NCBI GenBank assembly: GCA_049841275.1
Contig: JASGDN010000012.1
Coordinates: 18,588 to 82,587, forward strand
Length of the DNA: 64,000 nt
Direction of reading: 5' to 3'
From: JASGDN01 sp049841275
GTDB taxonomy: Bacteria > Chloroflexota > Chloroflexia > Thermomicrobiales > UBA6265
The position numbers and the translations under genes were made by a program. Under the pieces are notes generated by a model. The model was not told where the DNA came from. It worked only from the letters and a program-made list of their open reading frames with translations, and made no database searches. How positions within the stretch are numbered: the stretch's first letter is position 1; each line of letters opens with the position of its first letter. This document shows positions 51,420-60,782 of this stretch, in pieces.

Positions 51420-52565
51420 GTGGCGTCCCCGTCCGCTCCATCGCTGGTATTCACCACTCGACCGCGCCTGCGCGACCTTGGCATCACGGTCGGGACGATG
51501 CCGACCGGGCCGCTCAACGCGATCACCGATGTGCCGGGCGTGCGCGTGGGCCACACGACGCTGACCGGCGAGCGTCAGGATGTGAACACCGGAGTCACGG
51601 CCATCCACCCGCACGAGGGATCGGCCTTTCACGACCTCTGCCCGGCGGCGATTGTCGTGCTGAATGGGGCGGGCGAGATGACGGGCCGCTCGCAGATCGA
51701 CGAATACGGCTTGCTGGAATCGCCGATCCTGATCACGAACACGCTCTCGGTGGGTGCGGTACATCAGGCGACGGTGGACTGGATCTATGCGTCGGAACCG
51801 GAACTCGGCGCCGGGCATTTCGCGATCCCGGTGATAGCGGAGACCTTCGACGGCTTCCTGAACGATACCGCCGGCCAGCATGTGAAGGCGGAGCACGTTG
51901 TGGCTGCCCTGGAATCCGCGACGGGCGGGCCGGTCTCGGAGGGGAATGTCGGCGGCGGCACCGGGATGACTACCTGCCAGTTCAAGGGCGGGATCGGCAC
52001 GTCGTCGCGCGTTGTTGCGGCGCCCTTCGTCGATCGGACCTATGCGGTCGGCGTGCTGGTGCAATCCAACTTCGGTTCGCGCGAGGACCTGCTGATCGAT
52101 GGCGTGCCGGTCGGGCGCGAGATTCCTGACTTTCCGCTGGAGCGCAGCGCGGACAAGCAGAAGGACGGCTCGATCATCATCGTTCTCGCGACCGACGCGC
52201 CACTGAGTGACCGCCAGCTGCGGCGGCTGGCGAACCGGGCGATGCTGGGGCTCTCCCGTGCGGGCGGGATCGGGCGGCATTCGTCTGGCGACATCATTAT
52301 CGCCTTCTCGAACGCGCCGGAGAACCGCACGCACCGTTTGGTCGATCGCCATGCGCCGGCCGAGGCGGATATCCTGCTCATCCGTACGCAACTCAACGAT
52401 GTGGCGATCGACCCGTTCTTCCAGGCGACGGTGGAGGCGACGAGCGAGGCAATCGCGAATGCCCTGATCGCCGCGGAGACGATGGTCGGCAAGAACGGGC
52501 ACGTCGCCCATGCGCTGCCGCACGACCGCCTGGTGGAGGTGATGCGTCGCTACGGGAGGACATAG
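51420..52565 (+). CDS. P1-family peptidase (DmpA/BapA-like aminopeptidase)
   Basis: The protein has 381 residues from the GTG at 51420 (AAGGA eight bases upstream). The Ntn-hydrolase of family S58 is shown by ITDVPGVRVGHTTLTG, the conserved EGNVGGGTGM (175-184) and the self-cleavage region GRHSSGDIIIAFSN (286-298). In DmpA, as I recall, cleavage is between Gly and the nucleophile Ser; here the residue before the likely nucleophile Ser289 is Ser288. It should release N-terminal D- or beta-amino acids from peptides. Confidence 0.9.
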   Translation: MASPSAPSLVFTTRPRLRDLGITVGTMPTGPLNAITDVPGVRVGHTTLTGERQDVNTGVTAIHPHEGSAFHDLCPAAIVVLNGAGEMTGRSQIDEYGLLESPILITNTLSVGAVHQATVDWIYASEPELGAGHFAIPVIAETFDGFLNDTAGQHVKAEHVVAALESATGGPVSEGNVGGGTGMTTCQFKGGIGTSSRVVAAPFVDRTYAVGVLVQSNFGSREDLLIDGVPVGREIPDFPLERSADKQKDGSIIIVLATDAPLSDRQLRRLANRAMLGLSRAGGIGRHSSGDIIIAFSNAPENRTHRLVDRHAPAEADILLIRTQLNDVAIDPFFQATVEATSEAIANALIAAETMVGKNGHVAHALPHDRLVEVMRRYGRT

Positions 52566-52569
52566 GACG

Positions 52570-52617
52570 GAGAACCGAGGACATAGATCGACAATGTCTA
52601 TATGTCTCTCGGTTCTC
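52570..52617. terminator. Near-perfect stem-loop between convergent genes
   Basis: GAGAACCGAGGACATA pairs with TATGTC and CTCGGTTCTC with a single extra T, forming a 16-bp stem with a 15-base loop, between the genes ending at 52565 (+) and 52637 (-). Confidence 0.6.
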
Positions 52618-52636
52618 GGTTCTCCGTTCTCACTCT

Positions 52637-53617
52637 TCACCAGGGGCGCTCGTCGGAACGAAGCTCCAGCCAGGCGATCTCGTCCGCCGTCAGCTTGTGT
52701 CCCAGCGCGCCGACGTTGTCCACGAACTCGCTTGGCTTCTGGCAGCCCACCAGCGCGAAGACGCTCATCGGCTGCGAGTGCACGTAGGACATCGCGATCT
52801 GCGGGATGGACGCGCCCTTGCGGTTCGCCAGTTCCTCCACCCGGTCCAGCCGCGTGAAGTTGTCCTCCGAGCAGTAGCACTCCACGCAGAGTTTCTCGAG
52901 GTAGGTGTCGAAGGTGTCGAGGTTGTCTCGCCGGAAGCGGCCGGAGAAGAAGCCGCCTGCGAGGCTCGACCATGGGAAGATGGGGATGCCTTGCTCGGCG
53001 TACCACGCGCGATCCGTCGCGCCCGCCGGACCGCTGATGCTCAGGCAGCCGTCCCACGGCGCCTTGATCTGCACCGCCAGGCTGAAGTTCGGGCTGCTGA
53101 TCGGGAAGCCGGCCAGCCCGTGTTCGGCGGCGTAGGCGTTCGCCTCCTGCACGCGGCTGGCCGCCCAGTTCGATCCCCCGAAGACACCGATCTTCCCGGC
53201 CCGCTTGTGCTCGTTCAGGATCTCCACGATTGGCCCGACCGGTACCTTCGGGTTGTCGCGGTGCAGCACGTACATATCGATGAAATCGACCTGCATCCGT
53301 TCCAGTGACTCGTGCAGGTCGGACGTGATGTCCTCCGGCGTCACGCGTTCGCGCCCATCGTACGGGTGCGCGCCCTTACCGAGGATCACCGCCTCCTCGC
53401 GGACGCCGCGATCCTTCAGCCAGGCACCGAGGACGCGTTCGCAGGCCCCCCCGCCGTAGCCATGCGCAGTGTCGAACGTGCGGCAGCCCGTCTCCCACAC
53501 GCCGTCGAGCAGCGCGAAGCTGCCATCGAGGTCGTCCTCGGTCAGCGGGATCGTGCCCTGCACAATGCGGGAGATGGGCTTTTCGACGCCGGTGACGGTT
53601 CCGTATTCCATGGGCAT
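52637..53617 (-). CDS. Aldo/keto reductase
   Basis: The protein has 326 residues from the ATG at 53617; GGAGGT lies six bases upstream. The catalytic tetrad is visible: Asp/Tyr in RTFDTAHGYGGG, Lys in VILGKGAH and His in MYVLHRD. The NADPH-site end is VFALVGCQKPSEFVDNVGAL. It reduces aldehydes or sugar-derived carbonyls. It lies 113 bases after a Gfo/Idh/MocA gene on the same strand, so the pair may act in one sugar pathway. Confidence 0.92.
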   Translation of the reverse strand: MPMEYGTVTGVEKPISRIVQGTIPLTEDDLDGSFALLDGVWETGCRTFDTAHGYGGGACERVLGAWLKDRGVREEAVILGKGAHPYDGRERVTPEDITSDLHESLERMQVDFIDMYVLHRDNPKVPVGPIVEILNEHKRAGKIGVFGGSNWAASRVQEANAYAAEHGLAGFPISSPNFSLAVQIKAPWDGCLSISGPAGATDRAWYAEQGIPIFPWSSLAGGFFSGRFRRDNLDTFDTYLEKLCVECYCSEDNFTRLDRVEELANRKGASIPQIAMSYVHSQPMSVFALVGCQKPSEFVDNVGALGHKLTADEIAWLELRSDERPW

Positions 53618-53730
53618 GGCATGACCTCCGTGAGAGGAGTGAGGACGTAGGAGTAAGAAGTGAGGTAGGGGAGGAGCGGGGAGGGAAGCATGCGTACAGG
53701 AGGCGAGCGCCTCGTCTCACTCCTCGACCC

Positions 53731-54753
53731 TCACTCCTGGGCGTCGGCGGGATAGGTAAGCCCCCAGGTGGCGCGCATGGCGTCCATCGCCTCCATGATC
53801 TCGACCGACTCGTCGAGCGGCATCACGTCCGACTCGCGCTTGCCGGCCCGAATCGCCTCACCGACTGCAATGGCCTCGTACTGGTAGCCGCGCGTTCCCC
53901 CCGGCTCCGGAAAGGAGAACGTCTCCGGCTCCTGGCCGGGACGGTAAAGCGTCATTTCGGTCGGCTCCCACCACTGGTGGGCGATCTCGACGCGACCCTT
54001 CGTGCCACCGACGATGGCCGGCCCGGAGAGCCCGGTGCGCAGCGACCCGAAGACGGTTGCCTGGGCGCCGTTCGGATACGTGAAGACGATCGTCTCCTGC
54101 TCGTCCGTCTCCGCCTGGCCGAGGAGGCCAGTCGAGATGGTGCTGCTCGGCGAGCCGAAGAGCATGTACATGAAGGAGATCGGGTAGATCGTGCCGTCGA
54201 GCAGGATGCCGCCGCCGAGGTCCTTGCGGAAGACGCGGCTCTTCATTTCGAATGGGGCCTGCCAGCCGACTGCGGCAGTGGCGTACTGCAACTCGCCCAG
54301 TTCCCCGGCGGCGATCAGTTCGCGCAGTTTCACCATCGTCGGGCGGAAGCGCGTCCACATCGCCTCCATCAGGAAGAGGTCCTTCTCGCGGGCGGCCTCT
54401 ACCAGGCTCTTCGCCTCGCGGGCGTTCATGGTGAACGCCTTCTCGCAGAGGACGTGCTTGCCGCCGTTCAGGCAGATCAGGCTGGCTTCGTAGTGCCACG
54501 GGTGCGGGGTAGCGACGTAGACAGCCTCCACGTCCGGATCGGCAGCGAGCTCCTCGTAGGAAGCGTGACGATGTCCGCTCGGAATGCCGAACTCGTCGCC
54601 GAAGGTATCGGCGCTCTCCTGCGACCGCGAACCGACGGCCACGATGACATTGCCGGGCGCGGCCTTCTGGAGGTCGTTCGCGAACTTGTGGGCGATCTTG
54701 CCGGTGCCAAGGATGCCCCAACGAACGGGGCTGGACGATGTAGTGTCGGTCAT
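53731..54753 (-). CDS. Gfo/Idh/MocA-family oxidoreductase, paralogue of the 28.5-kb gene
   Basis: The protein has 340 residues from the ATG at 54753. RWGILGTGKIAHKFANDLQKAAPG (NAD(P) loop), YVATPHPWHYEA, HVLCEKAFTMN and GGGILLDGTIYPIS match the protein at 28531-29553 position by position. The catalytic EKA lysine is kept. Unlike that gene, its start is not in a hairpin. It is followed by the aldo/keto reductase gene; a purine-rich, partly palindromic 113-base spacer (53618-53730) separates them. Confidence 0.92.
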   Translation of the reverse strand: MTDTTSSSPVRWGILGTGKIAHKFANDLQKAAPGNVIVAVGSRSQESADTFGDEFGIPSGHRHASYEELAADPDVEAVYVATPHPWHYEASLICLNGGKHVLCEKAFTMNAREAKSLVEAAREKDLFLMEAMWTRFRPTMVKLRELIAAGELGELQYATAAVGWQAPFEMKSRVFRKDLGGGILLDGTIYPISFMYMLFGSPSSTISTGLLGQAETDEQETIVFTYPNGAQATVFGSLRTGLSGPAIVGGTKGRVEIAHQWWEPTEMTLYRPGQEPETFSFPEPGGTRGYQYEAIAVGEAIRAGKRESDVMPLDESVEIMEAMDAMRATWGLTYPADAQE

Positions 54754-55148
54754 GAGGGAATGCTGTCCTTCCGAATTGAAGCGGATGCGATGGGCGCGGC
54801 GGCTGTCGGGCTGGTGGTCGCGCGATCGTGCGTTCAGGGGAAAGGGTATCCCGAATGCGGCAATCCGCGAAGCCCTCACTGCCATCATCTCCGTTGAACG
54901 GTTCGCTATACCGCGAATGCATTGAAATGCGGCAGCTTGCTCGACTGGCGCACTGGAGTCACGAGTGGCGCAACGAAGGAGAGCCGCCTCCGTATGGCGT
55001 ATGCACTTCACCGAAGGGAACCGACCTCCATCCCGGTCCGAACGGCACCGGTTTCGTATCCATTCGCGCTGTGACCTCTTGTCACGGATGATGCGCAATG
55101 AAGTCGAGGATCGCACGTGCCACTATCGGTTGGGAGGAGCTCCGCACC
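54754..55148. other. 395-base intergenic region
   Basis: The region lies between the divergent Gfo/Idh gene and the frameshifted surface-protein gene. No gene, repeat or clear promoter was recognised. Confidence 0.35.
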
Positions 55149-56450
55149 ATGCTCCGTTTTCGTCTCTGGTCGCCCCTGGCGGCCAGAGGAATCGCGCTGT
55201 CCCTGATTCTGCCGGGTGGGCTTGTGGGAGCCCAGGAGCCAGAGGGTCCACAGTCACCGTCGTCGCTACTCACTGCGAGGTGACTGGTTCCGGCTCATCG
55301 GGAACCATGACAATGGACCCGGATCCGTCGCCTGTCCTCCGAAAATGTGTTGCAGCCAGCCCGGCTGAAATGGATGCACTGACCCTTGATGGTGCTGCCG
55401 CAGACACCATTTCGGGAAACATTGCTACGTGGATGGGCGTCAACGACGGAACCCACCTAGCAGATACGGGCGGGCAATACCGGGGCAGCACTCTCGTTCG
55501 TCGTTGCTGGTGAGGACGTGACTCTCTACGCGTTCTATGAGAAGGCCATCCTGCCGACCGAAACCCCGGGGGCCATCGAGACTGGTCAGGAAAACGGGGC
55601 TACTTTCACCCTCAGCTTCGGCGCGTGCTCCTGGATGTCATCCACCCGCGACATCGTATTCGCCCCAACGCTTGGCTCTGCGGATTCGGCGTTCAACTGC
55701 CTGGCAGGACCTTGGCCAGCTGAATACGTGGCGTTCACCCTAGACGGAGAGCTCCCCGACTCGTCCAACGGTGGTGCGACATCGACGTGGACGAACATTT
55801 CGGCTGGACCGCATTCGCTCGACACATCCCCAAGAGCCCCAATTCAACTTCACCACGACGTTACCGTTGATGGCGATACGGAACTCTGGGCGACACTCTA
55901 CTTTACCCATATGGAAACCCGTCCTGACATTCCCCCGACGGCCGCGCCAACCGAAGCGGCGACGGAAACCCCGGCCCCGCCGGCCACGGGGACGATCGAA
56001 GCGCCCGTACCGAGTGGCGGTGTTCAGATTTACCTTCTCGACTGCCAGGTGGCCACAGGGGACGCAAGCTGGATCGGCCAGATGTACGACGGAGCTCCCG
56101 ACTTCAGCGGGTGCTACCCGGCCAATATCGATGCCAGAGAATGGGGCCTGCGCGTCGATGAGGCGCGGCCGGACTCGTTCTCCGGGAACACCGCCGTCTG
56201 GACGAATCTCGCGGACGGTGCCCATACCGCCACGACGGGACGAGGGGCGAGCCTTGTGTTCTCCGTCACGAACGGATCGGCCACGCTTCAGGCGTACTAC
56301 GGGCCGGCCGATGGAAGCGTGTCGGTGACGGAACTGCCGAACACGGGCGCCGGAGTCGGCAGCGAGGCCGGATTTGGGGTCGCTCTCGCTGCGTTGGCTA
56401 TGTCGACCGCCGCCGGTACGGCTGGTCTTGCCCTCCGCCGCCGGCGCTGA
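55149..56450 (+). pseudogene. LPxTG-anchored repeat surface protein gene with two frameshifts
   Basis: GGGAGGAG precedes the ATG at 55149. A signal peptide (LWSPLAARGIALSLILPGG, ending GAQEP) runs in one frame, the first repeat domain (VTVVATHCEVTGSG to LADTGGQYRG) continues in the next frame, and from about 55485 the original frame resumes (AALSFVVAGEDVTLYAFYE) to 56450. The shifts lie near 55235-55255 and at the GGGG run 55482-55486, and they compensate. Three beta-rich repeats of about 100 residues follow one another, each with a Cys pair and a TWTN/IATW-type core. The end is a sorting signal: LPNTG (56334-56348), a hydrophobic helix and RRRR. The C-terminal 310 residues from 55518 are intact. 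Confidence 0.7.
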
Positions 56451-56757
56451 GCGGACGTGCAGAAGTCTTGCGGTTCCTCGTCGCTTCTCGATGCCGAGAA
56501 CTGCGGACGCCGTGCCGAACAATGCATACAAGGCTTTTGGGTGTTTTGCGTAGATCCCATCCCAACTCGAAAGACCTCGCGAGAAGGCCCGCCGGATGTT
56601 CCGGCGGGCCTTCCTGTCGATCGCATTCCTGCGGGCAAGCGGGTACGCCCGTGGTATGCTGCCGCTGGTTCACGATACGGGAGACCGGGTGTTGTCGTGC
56701 CCGGAAATGACCGCTCCCACACGCACAAACGGGTTTGCTTGAGAGGATGTTCGAGGC
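56451..56757. other. Intergenic region before the threonine operon
   Basis: It holds the terminator at 56583-56613 and the thrC leader. No obvious attenuator or T-box was found in the 145 bases before thrC. Confidence 0.4.
56583..56613 (+). terminator. Stem-loop terminator
   Basis: GAAGGCCCGCCGG and its exact complement form a 13-bp stem with a 5-base loop, ending the surface-protein transcription unit before thrC. Confidence 0.7.
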
Positions 56758-58005
56758 ATGGCAGCACGGGCAACGGACGCATCGGCAGGGGTTTCTCCCA
56801 CGGACCACCAGGTGATCGGCGGCATCGCCATTGACGTCGACCGCACCCTCCACCCCGATGCCTTCACCCGTACCCCGGGCACCCTCTCCGACCGGTCGGG
56901 CGTCTGGCGATTCGCGCCGCTCCTGCCCGCCATCCCGGAGGACAAGATCGTCTCCCGCTGGGAGGGCAACACCCCGCTCTACTGGGATGAGCGTCTCTCC
57001 GCCTACGCCGGTCTCACCGGCGGACGCTTCGGCGTCAAGCATGAGGGGCACAACCCGACCGGCTCCTTCAAGGATCGCGGCATGACGGTCGCGGTCAGTC
57101 ACGCCAATGCGACCGGTGCCAGCGTCATTGCCTGCGCCAGTACGGGCAACACGTCGGCATCGCTCGCGTCATACGCCGCCACGGCGGGGATCCCGGCGAT
57201 CGTGCTGATCCCGGAGGGGAAGATCAGCGTCGGCAAGCTGGCGCAGACCATCGCCTACGGTGCAACCGTCGTGCAGGTGGACGGCGATTTCGACGTCGCG
57301 CTGAAGCTCCTGCGCGACCTGGTCGAGACCGAGAACGTCTACCTCGCCAACTCGGTCAATCCCTATCGTCCGGAAGGCCAGAAGACGATCGTGCTGGAAC
57401 TGCTCGATCAGCTCGGCTGGCAGGTGCCGGACATCATCGTGTTGCCGGGCGGCAACCTCGGCAACACGACGGCATTCGGCAAGGCGCTCACCGAGGCGTT
57501 CCAGGTCGGCCTGATCCCGAAGCTGCCGCAGGTCGTCACCGTCCAGGCCGAGGGGGCCGCGCCCTTCTATCACTACTTCCAGTCCGGCTTCGACCATTAC
57601 GAGCCGGTGCAGGCCGAGACGATCGCGACGGCGATCAAGATCGGCAACCCCGCCAGCGTCGAGCGGGCACGGGAGACGATCCAGATCACGAATGGGATCG
57701 TCACCGCCGTCTCCGACGCCGAGATCATGGATGCGAAGGCCCAGATCGACCGCGCCGGCATCGGCTGCGAGCCGGCTTCGGCGGCGTCGCTCGCCGGCAT
57801 GCGCAAGCTCGTGGCGGCGGGAGAGGTCTCCCCGGACGCGACGGTGGTCGGGGTGGTGACCGGCAATGTCCTCAAGGACACCGATGCCGTCGCCCGCTAT
57901 CACTTCACGGACGAGCCCCGTCACCCGCTGACCAATCGCCCGGTCTCCGTTCCCGCCACGCTCGATGCGCTGAAGAAGGTCGTCCACGATGCGGTTCTCG
58001 GTTAA
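56758..58005 (+). CDS. thrC: Threonine synthase
   Basis: The protein has 415 residues; GAGAGGAT lies upstream of the ATG. The PLP lysine is Lys105 in HNPTGSFKDRGM. The phosphate-binding loop is LPGGNLGN, and SWEGNTPL-like RWEGNTPLYW precedes the active site. It converts O-phospho-L-homoserine to L-threonine. The stop lies inside the start of the homoserine kinase gene (17-base overlap), so the two are translated in step. The homoserine dehydrogenase gene is not in the window. Confidence 0.95.
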   Translation: MAARATDASAGVSPTDHQVIGGIAIDVDRTLHPDAFTRTPGTLSDRSGVWRFAPLLPAIPEDKIVSRWEGNTPLYWDERLSAYAGLTGGRFGVKHEGHNPTGSFKDRGMTVAVSHANATGASVIACASTGNTSASLASYAATAGIPAIVLIPEGKISVGKLAQTIAYGATVVQVDGDFDVALKLLRDLVETENVYLANSVNPYRPEGQKTIVLELLDQLGWQVPDIIVLPGGNLGNTTAFGKALTEAFQVGLIPKLPQVVTVQAEGAAPFYHYFQSGFDHYEPVQAETIATAIKIGNPASVERARETIQITNGIVTAVSDAEIMDAKAQIDRAGIGCEPASAASLAGMRKLVAAGEVSPDATVVGVVTGNVLKDTDAVARYHFTDEPRHPLTNRPVSVPATLDALKKVVHDAVLG

Positions 58006-58906
58006 GGCCCCGGCCTCCTCGGCCAATCTCGGACCTGGCTTCGACGCGATCGGCCTCGCGCTGGATCTCTGGAACACGGTGACCATCGATACCGATGGCC
58101 TGGCTGGGGAGGTGACCAGCGGCGGTTCCGAAGCGAAGCTCCTCGAGGGTGCGCAGAACCTGACCGTAAAGGCGATGAAGACGCTTGCCCGCGAGCACGG
58201 GAAGATGTTGCCCGGCTTCTCCCTGCACGCGGAGACGGAGGTGCCGATCGCGCGCGGCCTGGGTTCGTCGGCGGCGGCGCTGGTGGCCGGGTTGGTCGCG
58301 GCGAACCACCTGCTCGGCCTCGGGCTGGCGCAAGAGGAATTGTTTCAACTCGCCTGGCGGATCGAGGGCCACGGCGACAACGTCGGTGCGGCGCTCTACG
58401 GCGGCGCGATCCTTGCCGTTCCCGGTGTCCAGCACGCGACGCGCCTTTGGTCCGGCGAGGACCGGCCTTACACGGCGGTCGTCTTCATTCCGGAGGCGAC
58501 CGGCGCGACCTGGGCGGCGCGGGCCGCGCTTCCGCACGAGGTCCCGCACGCCGACGCGGCGCACAATGTGGCGACCGCTGCCGGTCTGGCGGTCGGCCTG
58601 CTGACGGGCGATGCGGAGCTGATCGGCGCGGGCATGCACGATCGCCTGCACGAGCCCTATCGTGCACGGCTCTTCACGCACCTCGATGCGGTGAAGGATG
58701 CTGCGTGTGAGGCGGGCGCGATCGGCGCCTGCCTGAGCGGCGCGGGCCCGACCGTGCTTTCGCTGGTGACGAAGGAGCGCGTGCCTGCGGTGATCGCGGC
58801 GGTGGAGGACGTCGTCCGTGCGCACGGTGTTCCCGGACACGTGCTGGAGCTTGCGCCAACCGCTGAAGGCACGACGCTGGTGCCGGAACTTGCCCCCTCC
58901 CGTTGA
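57989..58906 (+). CDS. thrB: Homoserine kinase
   Basis: The protein has 305 residues. This GHMP kinase has the N-terminal VKAPASSANLGPGFDAIGLAL, the ATP loop PIARGLGSSAAALVAG (86-101) and the C-terminal GACLSGAGPTVLSL. It phosphorylates L-homoserine to O-phosphohomoserine, the substrate of the threonine synthase encoded just upstream. The start overlaps thrC by 17 bases. Transcription should end at the stem-loop 59032-59063. Confidence 0.96.
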   Translation: MRFSVKAPASSANLGPGFDAIGLALDLWNTVTIDTDGLAGEVTSGGSEAKLLEGAQNLTVKAMKTLAREHGKMLPGFSLHAETEVPIARGLGSSAAALVAGLVAANHLLGLGLAQEELFQLAWRIEGHGDNVGAALYGGAILAVPGVQHATRLWSGEDRPYTAVVFIPEATGATWAARAALPHEVPHADAAHNVATAAGLAVGLLTGDAELIGAGMHDRLHEPYRARLFTHLDAVKDAACEAGAIGACLSGAGPTVLSLVTKERVPAVIAAVEDVVRAHGVPGHVLELAPTAEGTTLVPELAPSR

Positions 58907-59031
58907 CCGTCCCGGACCGGTCCGCCGTGTGGATGCGCTTCCGCGAACAGGGCCTACAACGAGACGATCCGATTCGAAGATCGACTCAAACTCTGTCGAT
59001 ATCCACACGGCGATCGGTGCGCCCTGTAGCC

Positions 59032-59063
59032 CGAGCGGGATCCTGAAGCCAGGATCCCGCTCG
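59032..59063. terminator. Bidirectional stem-loop terminator
   Basis: CGAGCGGGATCCTG and its exact complement form a 14-bp stem with a 4-base AAGC loop between thrB (ends 58906, +) and the CAP-domain gene (ends 59126, -). Confidence 0.75.
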
Positions 59064-59125
59064 TCGTTCATGAGTGTCGGATGCAGTCGAGCTACAACCT
59101 GCCGTCCTGCTCTGTCACGGTCCGG

Positions 59126-60477
59126 CTAGTTGCCCGAGCCGGAATAGCTTGACGGGTTCAGCGGATCGGTCCCGTCGTAGACTTCCTGCCCATCATCGAC
59201 CCCGTCGCCATCCGTATCGGGATTGTTCGGGTCGGTGTGATAGACGTTGGTCTCGTCGTCATCGTAGAGGCCATCGCCATCCGAGTCCTTGCGGGTCGAG
59301 TCGTCTCCCGGATGGCTGTTCGGATCCAGCGGATCGGTTCCGGAATAGACCTCCTGCCCGTCGTCTGCCCCATCGCCGTCGGTATCGGCCTTCATCGGAT
59401 CGGTCCCGTAGACATCGGTCTCGTCCGCGTCGTAGAGACCGTCGCCGTCCGTATCCTTGGTCGCGTTTTGCGCGGCAACCGTGGCGGTGACATCGGGGGT
59501 TCCATCTCCATAGAGGAAGAGTTCCACGAACGTCTGCTCGCCCTTACGGACATCGAAGGTATCTTGGTGGGCCTGCGGATTGGCAGCGCCAATGTTGACC
59601 AGAACCCATTGCTTCCCAGGCATTTGCGGATCGAGTTTGTAGGTCCCGACCGGCAACGCGTCCCACTCGTAGTTGTGCGTCATCTCCGGTCGTTTCGGGG
59701 CGGACGACAGCGGGACCGATGTATTCGTCGAGGTGTTGATGAGCGTGCCATTCGGGTCGTCGATGTCCAGGCAGTGCGTGAAGTCGCCGGTCTCCGGGTT
59801 CGCCTCGGGCGGGCACTGATGGGTCGTGACCGTGAGCCCGCCCGTTTCGGCGGCAGGATTGCCGTTCCCATTCCCATTGCCGGGCATCCCGTTGCCATTG
59901 CCGCCGCCATTCCCGTTGCCGTTGCCGCCACCGTTCCCGGCGTCGCTGCAGGCAGTGGCCGTGGCATCCACGAAACCGCCGAAGGTCGTCGTCCAGTGGG
60001 TCTCGCCAATGGCGGCGTTGGATGCCACGCCGATCCCGATGGCCTTGAAGTTCGGGCTCAGCATGTTCGCGTTGTGGCCTGGGCTGTTACGCCACCAGTC
60101 GAAGGCAGCCTGCGGAGTATCCAGGCCGGCGCCACCCCAGTAGATGTTCTCGCCAGTGAAATTGGCCTGATTGGTGTCGTAACCGGCGGCCTGCATCCGG
60201 TCCTGGGGCGATGAGCCGTCCTTGCCGGTGTGGCTGGAGTAATCCTGGGTCGCCATGTCCTGGCTATGCGCCAGCGCGGCGGCCCCGAGCGTTGGGGACG
60301 CGGTGAGCGGGTCCAGGTTGTTCGCCTGGCGGTAGTCGTTGATCAGCTTCAGGAAGGCGGAGCATTCGGGTCGAGGCAATAGGCTTCGGCGGCGGCAACC
60401 GGTGCGGTGAATCCCTGGCGCATCAGCGGCAGCAGGGCGACTGCCAGGATGACGGCCACGGTCAGGATACGTTTCAT
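59126..60477 (-). CDS. Secreted CAP-domain protein with calcium-binding repeats (one frameshift)
   Basis: The ATG at 60477 follows GGGAG and starts a signal peptide (MKRILTVAVILAVALLPLM, ending VAAAEAYC). A single missing base near 60365 moves the rest into another frame; restoring one G (DPE-CSAF) gives a continuous protein of about 450 residues. The CAP/SCP domain follows (LKLINDYRQANNLDPL, HSQDM, GENIYW, WWRNSPGHNANML). Then come a Gly/Asn-rich linker, a beta-domain and two copies of a 55-residue unit, each with two D-x-DGDG calcium loops (thrombospondin-type-3-like). It is probably a calcium-stabilised envelope protein. The frameshift may be real, a phase-variable site or a sequence error. 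Confidence 0.72.
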
Positions 60478-60782
60478 CGTCGTTTCTCCCTGGTCCCGGT
60501 CCCTGGGGCCATGTCTGCGATGGCGAATGCGGACGGAGCGTCGTGTTGGCCAACACGCCCCGGCGAGGGGTGTGACCACTACTATCGGGACATTCGCCTG
60601 TCGCTCATATGGGGATATATACGCATTTTGCGTCTTCGACACCGCTGCTGGCGGCCGGAGCGTCCTTCCCGAGCACCGGGAGGGAGGGGGCGATTCCGTT
60701 ATATTACCCGATTGGTACTTCCTAACCGGTTCTGATATGATGATCGCATGACAAGAGGAAATCGCCCGGAGGCCGCATTGCC
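60478..60782. other. Divergent intergenic region with the ArsR promoter
   Basis: It separates the CAP gene (minus) from the ArsR-type regulator (plus). Besides the promoter at 60712-60741 nothing else is recognised. Confidence 0.4.
60712..60741 (+). promoter_or_regulatory. Promoter of the ArsR-MFS operon
   Basis: TTGGTA (60712-60717) and TATGAT (60736-60741) are 18 bases apart, 42 bases before the start at 60783. The spacer holds AACCGGTT (60724-60731), a small palindrome that could be part of an operator for the regulator encoded downstream. Confidence 0.6.

Noticed and set aside
53618..53730. Purine-rich, partly palindromic spacer considered as a regulatory RNA
   Set aside because: The GAGGAGTGAG-type copies are irregular and lack a stable single fold or promoter; more likely low-complexity spacer.
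59160..59470. Regular short DNA repeats that could suggest a CRISPR-like array
   Set aside because: The repeats are in frame and encode D-x-DGDG calcium loops of the CAP protein; units are unequal and there are no spacers.
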